DNA from: JBBRTJ01 sp038244535
GTDB lineage: Bacteria > Actinomycetota > Acidimicrobiia > Acidimicrobiales > Ilumatobacteraceae
Length of the DNA: 7,391 bases
Direction of reading: 5' to 3'
Assembly (NCBI GenBank): GCA_038244535.1
Contig: JBBRTJ010000132.1
Location: 1-7,391, forward strand
The notes under the pieces were generated by a model, which was not told the origin of the DNA, searched no databases, and worked only from the letters and a program-made list of their open reading frames with translations. The position numbers were made by a program, and so were the translations under genes. Below, piece by piece: positions 1 through 5,974 of this stretch. Positions within the stretch are counted from its first letter, which is position 1, and the number at the start of each line of letters is the position of its first letter.

Positions 1-167
1 AGGTGTTGCGTCTCATCGCTCGGGGCTACACCTACAAGGAAGTGGCATCGGAGCTCATCCTCAGTGTGAAGACCATCGAGACCCATGTGTCGGCCGTGCT
101 GCGCAAGCTGCAGCTGTCGAACCGATACGAGCTCACCCGTTGGGCGGCTGACCGTCGGATGCTGTGA
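1..167 (+). CDS. LuxR-family DNA-binding response regulator, C-terminal fragment
   Basis: This is the C-terminal end of a transcriptional regulator whose start lies before the window. Codons run from base 3, give 54 residues and stop at TGA 165-167. The fragment is nearly the whole LuxR/NarL-type helix-turn-helix. A first helix contains 'LRLIARGYTYKEVA' (residues 2-15), and the recognition helix contains 'SVKTIETHVSAVLRKLQ' (21-37) followed by 'LSNRYELTRWA'. The K-T-I-E-T-H-V-S core is the family signature. The ending 'LSNRxELTRWA' is typical of actinobacterial two-component regulators of this family. An N-terminal receiver domain is expected but cannot be seen here. Its 3' end runs into a convergent decayed gene on the other strand (last codons at 133-135), with no clear terminator between them. 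The partner kinase and the target genes cannot be told from this piece. Confidence 0.88.
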   Translation, partial: VLRLIARGYTYKEVASELILSVKTIETHVSAVLRKLQLSNRYELTRWAADRRML

Positions 168-600
168 TCAGCGCCCCGGCGGCTCGTCCTGCGATGCGGC
201 CGAAGGTGGCGGCGTTCGACAGCGAGTTGCCGCTGCCGACCTAGACGTCGCCGATCACGCCGCCGGTGACCTCGCCCGCCGTAAACAGGCCTGGGATCAC
301 CCGTCCTGAGCCAGACAGGACTCGGGTGTCGCGGTCGATGCGCAGATCGTCGGCGACCGCCGAGGCACCGGCTCTCGCGCCGCCCCGAGCGGCCTGCGGC
401 ACGGCTTGGCCAGAGGCCTCGGGGTTGTAGTCATCGCTGCCCCGCCACCACCGGCGGCCATCAGCACCCCGGAAGAGGCCGCGAGCACGAAGCTGCCGCC
501 GCCGCCGTAGCCGGAGTAGCCGCCGCTGGGTAGCCCCCGCCGCCGAAGGGAGGCGTCGGCGGGTGGATCAGGTCGGCCACGCCACCGCTTTGCCCGACCA
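133..600 (-). pseudogene. Decayed FAD-binding dehydrogenase / fumarate-reductase-type flavoprotein, 3' remnant
   Basis: On the minus strand the frame through 300-133 reads 'VIPGLFTAGEVTGGVIGDV', then a TAG at 243-241, then 'VGSGNSLSNAATFGRIAG', ending at TGA 135-133. The P-G-L-x-x-A-G-E-V-T-G-G motif, a G-x-G-N-S/A block and F-G-R-I-A-G are the C-terminal FAD-contacting signature of fumarate-reductase / 3-ketosteroid-dehydrogenase-like flavoproteins. A tyrosine codon (TAC) probably became TAG. The same frame extends upstream with 'GRRWWRGSDDYNPEASG' (about 447-397). Further upstream, protein-like sequence jumps to a second frame ('LPSGGYSGYGGGGSFVLAAS', about 528-467) and then to a third ('VGQSGGVADLIHPPTPPFGG', about 598-539), so two frameshifts are likely. 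No N-terminal dinucleotide-binding motif is visible, so the gene is also 5'-truncated or too decayed to read. The upstream edge is approximate. Sequencing error is an alternative, but three separate lesions favour a real pseudogene. Confidence 0.66.
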
Positions 601-826
601 CGATCTGCGCGCATGTGCGTGCTCCCTGAACCGCTCGGGCCGCGGTGACGCGCCACGGCTCTCACGAGGCAGGATCGGGACGGCTCGGCGACTTCGGCAG
701 GGCCAGAGGTCCTGTTCGGATGATCCTTGGCCCAACCCTTGCTGTGCGCTGTCCTGTCGACGTCGGGCCACTGGTCGCATCAGCCCGAACGGCGCCTATC
801 GGGCCGGGGCGAGCGGGGGCCTCCGG
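601..826. other. Intergenic stretch without an assignable gene
   Basis: Several frames are open here on both strands, as expected in GC-rich DNA, but none gives a recognisable protein, a ribosome binding site with a sensible start, or a continuation of the flavoprotein remnant that I trust. The minus-strand sequence from about 660 to 600 may still be decayed coding sequence of that remnant ('TAARAVQGARTCAQIVVG'), but the evidence is too thin to extend it. The right-hand end carries the upstream part of the hisS promoter. I find no tRNA, CRISPR or insertion-sequence structure. Confidence 0.5.
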
Positions 827-832
827 TAGCCT
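827..832 (+). promoter_or_regulatory. Putative -10 box of a leaderless hisS promoter
   Basis: TAGCCT matches the TANNNT core of a -10 element and ends 9 bases before the hisS ATG. A transcript starting 7 to 10 bases downstream of it would begin at or just before the ATG, so the mRNA would be leaderless. No purine-rich ribosome binding site precedes the ATG, which fits. No convincing -35 hexamer stands about 17 bases upstream. The alaS start has the same arrangement (box at 6092-6097, also 9 bases from its ATG), which strengthens both calls. Confidence 0.5.
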
Positions 833-841
833 CGCCACCCC

Positions 842-2095
842 ATGCCCGAGTTCCAAGCGCCTCCCGGCACACGCGACATCCTGGCCCCCGACAGCGGGCG
901 CTGGCGGGCGCTCGTGGCCGTGTTCGCGCAGGTGGCCGAGGCTGCTGGCTACGGCCAGGTGATCCCGCCGATGTTCGAGGACCTCAACGTCTTCCTACGT
1001 CTCGGCGAGGCCACCGACGTCGTCACCAAGGAGATGTACGACTTCGTCGACAAGGGCGGCCGGCGAGTGGCGTTGCGACCCGAGATGACGGCGGGCGTCG
1101 TGCGGGCCTTCGTCGAGCACCGGCCTCTGCTGCCCTGGAAGGCCTGGTACGCCGGCTCGAACTTCCGCTACGAGAAGGCCCAGAAGGGGCGCTACCGCCA
1201 ATTCGACCAGGTCGGGGCCGAGCTGCTCGGCGTCGAGGATCCTCTCGCCGACGTCGAGCTCATCGCCATGGCGTGGCGGTTCTTCGAGGCGCTCGGCCTG
1301 CGCCAGGTCACCCTGCTGCTCAACTCGCTCGGCGACGCCGGCGACCGCGGTCGCTACGTCGCCGCGCTCGACGCGTACCTGCGCGATCGCATCGATCGGC
1401 TCTCGCCCGAATCCCGCCAGACCCTCGAGCGCAACCCGTTACGGGTGCTCGACTCGAAGCGGGTCGACGATGCCGAGGTGCTGGCTGGCGCGCCGACCAT
1501 CGAGCCCTATCTGTCGGCCGCCTCCGCCGAGCACCTCGCCGTCGTGCGGCAGGGCCTCGAAGCCCTCGACGTGCCCTACGACATGGCCCCCCGGCTGGTG
1601 CGGGGCCTCGACTACTACCGACGCACCACGTTCGAGTTCGCCGCCATCGCGCTGGACGCAGCCCAGAACGCGGTCGGTGGTGGCGGCCGCTACGACGGCC
1701 TCGTCGAGGACCTCGGCGGCCCGGCCACCCCTGGCATCGGCTTCGCCCTCGGCGTCGACCGCACGCTGCTGGCCTGTGACGCCGAAGGCGTGTTCCCCGC
1801 GCCCAGCGCGGCCGTCGACGTGTTCGTGGTCGACACCGCCGGCGGGTTCGAGGCGCTCGCCATCACCCATCAGCTGCGGGCCGCCGGGCTCCGGGCCGAT
1901 CGCGCTTTTGACGGCCGCTCGATGAAGAGCCAGATGAAGGCCGCCGACCGCTCGGGCGCGGCGCTGGCCATCATCGTGGGCGCTGACGAGGTAGCGGCCG
2001 GCACGGTCGTGCTGCGGCCGTTGCGCGGTGGCGGCGACCAGCGGGCCATCGCCCGAGACGACATCACCGACGAGTTGAGGAACCTGATCTCATGA
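842..2095 (+). CDS. hisS: Histidyl-tRNA synthetase
   Basis: Class II aminoacyl-tRNA synthetase that activates histidine with ATP and charges tRNA-His in the cytoplasm. The 417-residue length is normal for the bacterial enzyme. It opens with 'PPGTRDILAPDSGRW' (7-21). The motif 1 region follows (42-70, including 'GEATDVVTKEMYDF'), then 'LRPEMT' (78-83) and motif 2 from 'FRYE' to 'QVGAE' (108-127). The histidine A motif is 'RGLDYYRRTTFEF' (254-266), the histidine B region is 'GGGGRYDGL' (279-287), and motif 3 is 'GIGFALGVDR' (298-307). The anticodon-binding domain spans about 325-417 and contains 'SMKSQMKAADRSGA'. The start is forced: an in-frame TAG lies five codons upstream (827-829) with no start codon between. 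There is no ribosome binding site, and a -10 box sits just upstream. It is the first gene of the operon, and its stop overlaps the aspS start by 4 bases. Motif 2 differs slightly from the usual pattern (see findings). Confidence 0.97.
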   Translation: MPEFQAPPGTRDILAPDSGRWRALVAVFAQVAEAAGYGQVIPPMFEDLNVFLRLGEATDVVTKEMYDFVDKGGRRVALRPEMTAGVVRAFVEHRPLLPWKAWYAGSNFRYEKAQKGRYRQFDQVGAELLGVEDPLADVELIAMAWRFFEALGLRQVTLLLNSLGDAGDRGRYVAALDAYLRDRIDRLSPESRQTLERNPLRVLDSKRVDDAEVLAGAPTIEPYLSAASAEHLAVVRQGLEALDVPYDMAPRLVRGLDYYRRTTFEFAAIALDAAQNAVGGGGRYDGLVEDLGGPATPGIGFALGVDRTLLACDAEGVFPAPSAAVDVFVVDTAGGFEALAITHQLRAAGLRADRAFDGRSMKSQMKAADRSGAALAIIVGADEVAAGTVVLRPLRGGGDQRAIARDDITDELRNLIS

Positions 2096-3822
2096 GCATG
2101 CGCACCGACTACTGCGGCCGACTGACGGGGGCTGACATCGGCCGCTCCGTGGCCCTGTGCGGCTGGGTGGCGCGCCGGCGCGAGCATGGCGAGCACCTCG
2201 CCTTCATCGACCTGCGCGACCACACCGGCCTCGTGCAGTGCGTGGTCGACGGCGCCGCCGAGTTGCGCAGCGAGTTCGTCGTGCGCATCACCGGCGTCGT
2301 GAGGCCCCGGCCGGAGGGCACGGTCAACCCCAACCTCGCCACCGGCGAGGTCGAGGTCGGCGAGTGCGTGGTCGAGGTGCTGTCGGCTGCTGCGCCCCCG
2401 CCGTTCCCGATTGACTCCCGCGCCGATGGTGTCGACGAGATGCTGCGGCTCAAGTTCCGCTACCTCGACCTTCGGCGCGAGCGCATGCAACGCAACCTGC
2501 GGGTGAGGGCCAAGGTCAACTCGGCCATCCGCAAGGCCATGGAGCGCCAGGAGTTCGTCGAGGTCGAGACCCCGATGCTCATGCCCTCCACCCCTGAGGG
2601 AGCCCGCGAGTTCCTGGTGCCATCGCGTCAGGCGCCGGGCTCGTTCTACGCGCTGCCGCAGAGCCCGCAGCTGTTCAAGCAGCTGCTGATGGTGGGCGGC
2701 ACCGACCGTTACTTCCAGATCGCCCGCTGCCTGCGTGACGAGGACCTCCGGGCTGACCGCCAGTACGAGTTCATGCAGCTCGACGCCGAGATGTCCTTCG
2801 CCGATCAGGACGACGTGCTCGACGCCATCGGCGAAGCCGTCCTCGACGCCGCCGAGGCCGTGCTGGGCGAGCGTCCTGGCCCGATCCAGCGCATGACCTG
2901 GCACGAGGCGATGAACCGCTTCGGCGCCGACAAGCCCGACCTGCGCTTCGGCCTCGAGCTCATCGAGCTCACCGAGGTCTTCGCGGGCACGGGGTTCAAG
3001 GCCTTTCAGGCGTCGTGCATCAAGGGCATCCGCGTGCCCGGGGCGTCGGCCGAGTTCGGCCGCAACCGCCTCGACGCGCTGACCGACCGGGCCAAGTCGG
3101 TCGGGGCCAAGGGCCTCGTGTGGATGCGTGTCGCCGCCGGCGGGGCCCTCGAGTCGCCCGTCGTGAAGTTCCTGTCCGCGGGCGAGCAGTCGGCGCTGGT
3201 CACGGCCATGGGTGCCGTCGAAGGCGATCTGCTGCTGATCGTGGCCGACGAGTGGGCGACCACGTGTGAGGTGCTCGGCCAGCTCCGCAACGACCTCGGC
3301 CGCCCGCCGGTGCACCATGGGCCCTACCAGTACGTGTGGGTCGTCGACTTCCCGATGTTCGTCGGCGTGTCCGACGAGGGTCGTCCGAAGCCCGGCCACC
3401 ACCCCTTCACCCGCCCTCACGACGAGGACGTCGATCGGCTCGAGTCCGACCCCATGTCGGTTCGGTCGCAGGCCTACGACCTGGTGCTCAACGGTTGGGA
3501 GCTCGGTTCGGGCTCGATCCGGATCCACGAGCCCGAGCTGCAGCAGCGGGTGTTCGACTTGCTCGGCATCAGCGCGGACGAGGCCAACCGTCGCTTCGGC
3601 TTCTTCCTCACGCCGTTCACGTACGGGGCGCCTCCTCACGGCGGCTTCGCCTTCGGCATCGACCGCCTGGTGGCGATCCTGGCGGGCGAGGAGAACATTC
3701 GCGAGGTGATCGCGTTCCCCAAGACCCAGTCGGGCCTCGACCCGATGACGGGTTCGCCCACTCCGGTCGACGAGCGCCAGTTGCGCGACCTCGGCCTGCG
3801 CACGCTGCCGCCGAAGGCCTGA
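2092..3822 (+). CDS. aspS: Aspartyl-tRNA synthetase (possibly non-discriminating Asp/Asn type)
   Basis: Class II synthetase that charges tRNA-Asp. At 576 residues it is the long bacterial form. The N-terminal OB-fold anticodon domain covers about 1-105 ('GWVARRREHGEHLAFIDLRD', 24-43). The catalytic core starts near 121 ('KFRYLDLRRERM'), with 'STPEGAREFLVPSR' (166-179), 'FYALPQSPQLFKQLLM' (185-200) and motif 2 'RCLRDEDLRADRQYEFMQLD' (212-231). The GAD insertion spans about 285-405. After it comes 'HHPFTRP' (436-442), and motif 3 is 'GGFAFGIDRLVAIL' (517-530), followed by 'IREVIAFPKTQ'. His32 sits where non-discriminating AspRS enzymes carry histidine and strictly tRNA-Asp-specific ones usually carry leucine, so it may also make Asp-tRNA-Asn for GatCAB; this is inference. 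Its ATG overlaps the hisS stop as ATGA. A second ATG lies two codons later (2098), but the GAGG at 2077-2080 is better spaced for the first. The stop is followed 16 bases later by rarA. Confidence 0.97.
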   Translation: MSMRTDYCGRLTGADIGRSVALCGWVARRREHGEHLAFIDLRDHTGLVQCVVDGAAELRSEFVVRITGVVRPRPEGTVNPNLATGEVEVGECVVEVLSAAAPPPFPIDSRADGVDEMLRLKFRYLDLRRERMQRNLRVRAKVNSAIRKAMERQEFVEVETPMLMPSTPEGAREFLVPSRQAPGSFYALPQSPQLFKQLLMVGGTDRYFQIARCLRDEDLRADRQYEFMQLDAEMSFADQDDVLDAIGEAVLDAAEAVLGERPGPIQRMTWHEAMNRFGADKPDLRFGLELIELTEVFAGTGFKAFQASCIKGIRVPGASAEFGRNRLDALTDRAKSVGAKGLVWMRVAAGGALESPVVKFLSAGEQSALVTAMGAVEGDLLLIVADEWATTCEVLGQLRNDLGRPPVHHGPYQYVWVVDFPMFVGVSDEGRPKPGHHPFTRPHDEDVDRLESDPMSVRSQAYDLVLNGWELGSGSIRIHEPELQQRVFDLLGISADEANRRFGFFLTPFTYGAPPHGGFAFGIDRLVAILAGEENIREVIAFPKTQSGLDPMTGSPTPVDERQLRDLGLRTLPPKA

Positions 3823-3838
3823 TGCGAGCCGGGCCGCG

Positions 3839-5134
3839 GTGAGCCTGTTCGAGGCGGCGGCCGCGGAGCGCCTGAGAGCCCAGGCTCCGCTGGCGGCTCG
3901 GTTGCGGCCGCGCACCCTCGACGAGGTCGTCGGTCAGGACCACCTCCTGGCTCCAGGGCGCCCGCTGCGGACGCTCATCGAGCGCGACCGGTTGTCGTCG
4001 GTGATCTTCTGGGGACCGCCGGGCACGGGCAAGACCACGTTGGCGCGCTTGGTGGCCGACGCCACCAAGCAGCGGTTCGTTGCCCTGTCGGCGGTGACCG
4101 CGGGGGTCAAGGACGTGCGTGAGGTCATCGACGAGGCCCGCCGCCAGCTGGGGGCGCAGGGCCAGCGCACGATCCTGTTCCTCGACGAGATCCATCGCTT
4201 CAACAAGGCCCAGCAGGACGCGCTGCTGCCCAGCGTCGAAGACGGGCTTCTCGTGCTCATCGGCGCCACCACCGAGAACCCGTTCTTCGAGGTCAACCCG
4301 CCGCTGCGATCACGCTCGACGCTGTTCCGCCTCCAACCGCTCGACGAAGTAGCGCTCGCTGCGCTGGCAGAGCGGGGCCTCACTGCCGAGGGCGCCACCG
4401 CCGATCCCGATGCGGTCGCCCACTTGACCGGGCGGGCCGCCGGCGATGGCCGCCAGCTCCTGACCTCGCTCGAAGTGGCGGTGGCGCTGGCCGGTGGGCG
4501 CCCGAGCGCTTCCGGTGGGGGTCCCCACGTCACGCTGGCCGACGCCGAGGCGGCCCTCAACGTCAACGCCCTGCGGTACGGGCGCGACGAGCACTACGAC
4601 GTCATCAGCGCGTTCATCAAGTCGATCCGAGGGTCCGATCCCGACGCCGGCCTCTACTGGCTGGCCCGGATGCTCGAAGCGGGTGAGGACGTGCGCTTCG
4701 TGGCCCGCCGGCTGGTCATCCTCGCGTCCGAGGACGTCGGGATGGCCGACCCGATGGCACTGGTCGTTGCCACCGCTGCTGCGCAAGCCGTCGACTTCGT
4801 CGGCCTCCCCGAAGCGCAGCTCACCCTGGCCCAGGCCGTCGTCCACCTCGCCACCGCGCCGAAGTCGAACCGATCGGCCCTTGGCATCTGGGCCGCTCGC
4901 GAGGACGTGCGCTCGCTCGCCGCCGGCGAGGTGCCGGTCCACCTGCGTGACGCGCACTATGGCGGCGCCTCGGTTCTGGGTCACGGGGCGGGCTACGAGT
5001 ACCCTCACGACGACCCGAGGGGATGGGTCGCCCAGTCGTACCGACCGGCCGAGGTTGCCGATCGGCGCTACTACGAGCCCACAGCCCATGGGTTCGAGCA
5101 GGAGGTTCGCCGCCGGATGGAGGAACGGGAATGA
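3839..5134 (+). CDS. rarA: Replication-associated recombination AAA+ ATPase RarA (MgsA)
   Basis: RarA/MgsA is a clamp-loader-related AAA+ ATPase that acts at stalled replication forks in the cytoplasm. At 431 residues it has the usual family length. The N-terminus carries 'LAARLRPRTLDEVVGQDHLL' (18-37). Walker A is 'GPPGTGKT' (59-66), Walker B 'FLDEIHRFNKAQQDALLPSVE' without its last residue spans 114-133, sensor 1 is 'GATTENPFFEVN' (142-153), and the arginine finger region is 'LRSRS' (156-160). Sensor 2 is 'GDGRQLLTSLE' (202-212), where the family usually has GDAR. The C-terminal RarA domain follows with 'YDVISAFIKSIRGSDPDAGLYW' abbreviated at 253-274, then 'ASEDVGMADP' (296-305) and a 'YYEPTAHGFE' end (411-420). 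The start is GTG at 3839, chosen because it gives the conserved 'MSLFE' opening. There is no good ribosome binding site, so coupling to aspS through a micro-ORF is possible. The stop overlaps the next gene's ATG by 4 bases. Confidence 0.95.
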   Translation: MSLFEAAAAERLRAQAPLAARLRPRTLDEVVGQDHLLAPGRPLRTLIERDRLSSVIFWGPPGTGKTTLARLVADATKQRFVALSAVTAGVKDVREVIDEARRQLGAQGQRTILFLDEIHRFNKAQQDALLPSVEDGLLVLIGATTENPFFEVNPPLRSRSTLFRLQPLDEVALAALAERGLTAEGATADPDAVAHLTGRAAGDGRQLLTSLEVAVALAGGRPSASGGGPHVTLADAEAALNVNALRYGRDEHYDVISAFIKSIRGSDPDAGLYWLARMLEAGEDVRFVARRLVILASEDVGMADPMALVVATAAAQAVDFVGLPEAQLTLAQAVVHLATAPKSNRSALGIWAAREDVRSLAAGEVPVHLRDAHYGGASVLGHGAGYEYPHDDPRGWVAQSYRPAEVADRRYYEPTAHGFEQEVRRRMEERE

Positions 5135-5559
5135 CCGCTACCGACCTGGCGCTGGTGATGGCCACGACGCTGTGTGCGATCGGGTTCGCCGCGCTGGTCG
5201 CCGTGCTGATGCGGGTGCTGCAGTCGCTGCACGAGGTGCGTGGTGCCATCGCCGACATCGACCGAGCGGTGCACGACCTGGCCGCCACGAGCCAGCCGCT
5301 CCTGGACGAGATGCGCGAGTCCGTCCACGAGGCCCGCGACGACCTCGAGCGCTTCGACCGCGTGATCGGCTCGGCCGAGGCCATCTCGAGCCGGTTGCAG
5401 GGCACATCGAGGCTGACGAGGGCGGCGTTCTCGACCCCCGTCATCAAGACCGTGGCGCTGGCCAGTGGTACCCGCCGCACGGCCCGCGAGCTCCGCTCCG
5501 GCGAGCCGTCGCGCGACGACGGCCGGGGTCGTGGCAAGCGGAAGGGACGGGGTCGATGA
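5131..5559 (+). CDS. DUF948-like single-pass membrane protein with coiled-coil
   Basis: A 142-residue protein of unknown function. One hydrophobic segment near the N-terminus (about residues 6-28, 'LALVMATTLCAIGFAALVAV') is followed by a long charged amphipathic stretch (about 30-90). This suits a coiled coil and has evenly spaced leucines and acidic residues. The tail (127-142) is rich in Arg, Lys and Gly. This layout matches DUF948-type proteins, which in actinobacteria commonly sit between rarA and alaS. The start at 5131 has a strong ribosome binding site, GGAGGA at 5119-5124, six bases upstream, and overlaps the rarA stop as ATGA. The same frame is open upstream to 5023, but those residues lie opposite conserved rarA codons and do not look like protein. 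The coiled coil and basic tail are presumably cytoplasmic. The role is not known; a membrane scaffold is only a guess. Confidence 0.82.
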   Translation: MTATDLALVMATTLCAIGFAALVAVLMRVLQSLHEVRGAIADIDRAVHDLAATSQPLLDEMRESVHEARDDLERFDRVIGSAEAISSRLQGTSRLTRAAFSTPVIKTVALASGTRRTARELRSGEPSRDDGRGRGKRKGRGR

Positions 5560-5927
5560 TGAAGCGGGTGACGTGGTTCGTGGCTGGAGCCGCCGCCGGC
5601 GTGGGAGGGGCTGCCTTCGCCCGCCGCAAGGCGCGCGTGATGGCCGAGCGCTACACCCCGGTCAACGTGGCCGGCCGGGCCGCCAACGCCGCCCGCGACA
5701 AGGGGCGGTCGGTGGTCGACGCCGTGCGCGAGGGGCGCCTCGAGGCCCAGCGCAAGGAGACCGAGCTCCGGGCGATGCTCGACGAGCACGATGACGTCGT
5801 TGGGCTCCGCCGGGCCGAAGCACCGCACGATCGGATCGTGGCGATCGAGGTCATCGAGACCGAAGCGATCTCGTGGCGCGACCGTCCCACCGGCCCCCGC
5901 CGCCGTGGCCGTCCCCGCAGCATCTGA
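5556..5927 (+). CDS. DUF6167-like small membrane-anchored protein
   Basis: A 123-residue protein of unknown function. It opens 'MMKRVTWFVAGAAAGVGGAA' (1-20), a short glycine/alanine-rich hydrophobic anchor, and then has a basic 'FARRKARVMAERY' stretch. A charged middle (about 40-80) looks helical, and the end is basic ('GPRRRGRPRSI'). The anchor plus 'FARRK' and the position directly before alaS resemble the actinobacterial DUF6167 family; I base this on layout and neighbours more than on strong residue matches. The start overlaps the preceding stop as ATGA. A second ATG follows immediately (5559), and AAGGGA at 5542-5547 could serve either. It is the last gene before the 179-base gap with two hairpins, so probably the operon's 3' end. 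The short anchor could alternatively be an uncleaved signal segment. Confidence 0.78.
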   Translation: MMKRVTWFVAGAAAGVGGAAFARRKARVMAERYTPVNVAGRAANAARDKGRSVVDAVREGRLEAQRKETELRAMLDEHDDVVGLRRAEAPHDRIVAIEVIETEAISWRDRPTGPRRRGRPRSI

Positions 5928-5943
5928 GGGTCAGGACTGACCC
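5928..5943 (+). terminator. Perfect inverted repeat directly after the operon, possible terminator hairpin
   Basis: Arms GGGTCAG (5928-5934) and CTGACCC (5937-5943) are perfect complements around a 2-base centre. As RNA the last pair would open to leave a six-pair stem with a GGAC loop. It begins on the base after the TGA of the DUF6167-like gene. No T-run follows, so it is not a classic intrinsic terminator, but such hairpins without a U-tract are common at gene ends in high-GC actinobacteria. A protein-binding site is the alternative. Confidence 0.45.
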
Positions 5944-5956
5944 GCCCACTCGACAC

Positions 5957-5974
5957 CGTCACCACCAGGTGACG
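5957..5974 (+). terminator. Second perfect hairpin, 7-base stem with ACCA loop
   Basis: Arms CGTCACC (5957-5963) and GGTGACG (5968-5974) pair perfectly around the loop ACCA. It lies 13 bases after the first inverted repeat, so the two form a tandem pair between the operon and alaS. No T-run follows. Tandem hairpins would suit termination of the upstream operon, insulating the alaS promoter, or protection of the mRNA 3' end. Both are inference from structure and position. Confidence 0.45.

Noticed and set aside
490..511. GCC/GCN triplet run as a microsatellite repeat
   Set aside because: It is short and imperfect, and is accounted for by Gly/Ser-rich codons of the flavoprotein remnant on the minus strand.
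297..665. A 122-codon minus-strand frame upstream of hisS as an intact gene
   Set aside because: Only its middle part ('GYSGYGGGGSFVLAAS') looks like protein. Flanking recognisable flavoprotein peptides are in the other two frames, so it is one segment of a broken gene.
801..826. A -35 box for hisS
   Set aside because: The stretch is almost all G and C, and nothing resembling TTGACA stands 16-18 bases upstream of the -10 box.
727..1779. A 350-codon plus-strand frame overlapping hisS
   Set aside because: It is an arginine/proline-rich out-of-frame reading of hisS, which has all HisRS motifs in the other frame.
1870..3915. A 681-codon open frame on the minus strand opposite aspS
   Set aside because: It is a mirror of aspS codon use in GC-rich DNA. 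Its composition (His, Asp, Arg, Leu and Val heavy) has no domain pattern, and the plus strand there encodes an unmistakable AspRS.
5023..5130. A 36-codon upstream extension of the DUF948-like gene
   Set aside because: It overlaps conserved C-terminal rarA codons. The ATG at 5131 has a strong GGAGGA at the right distance and gives a clean membrane anchor.
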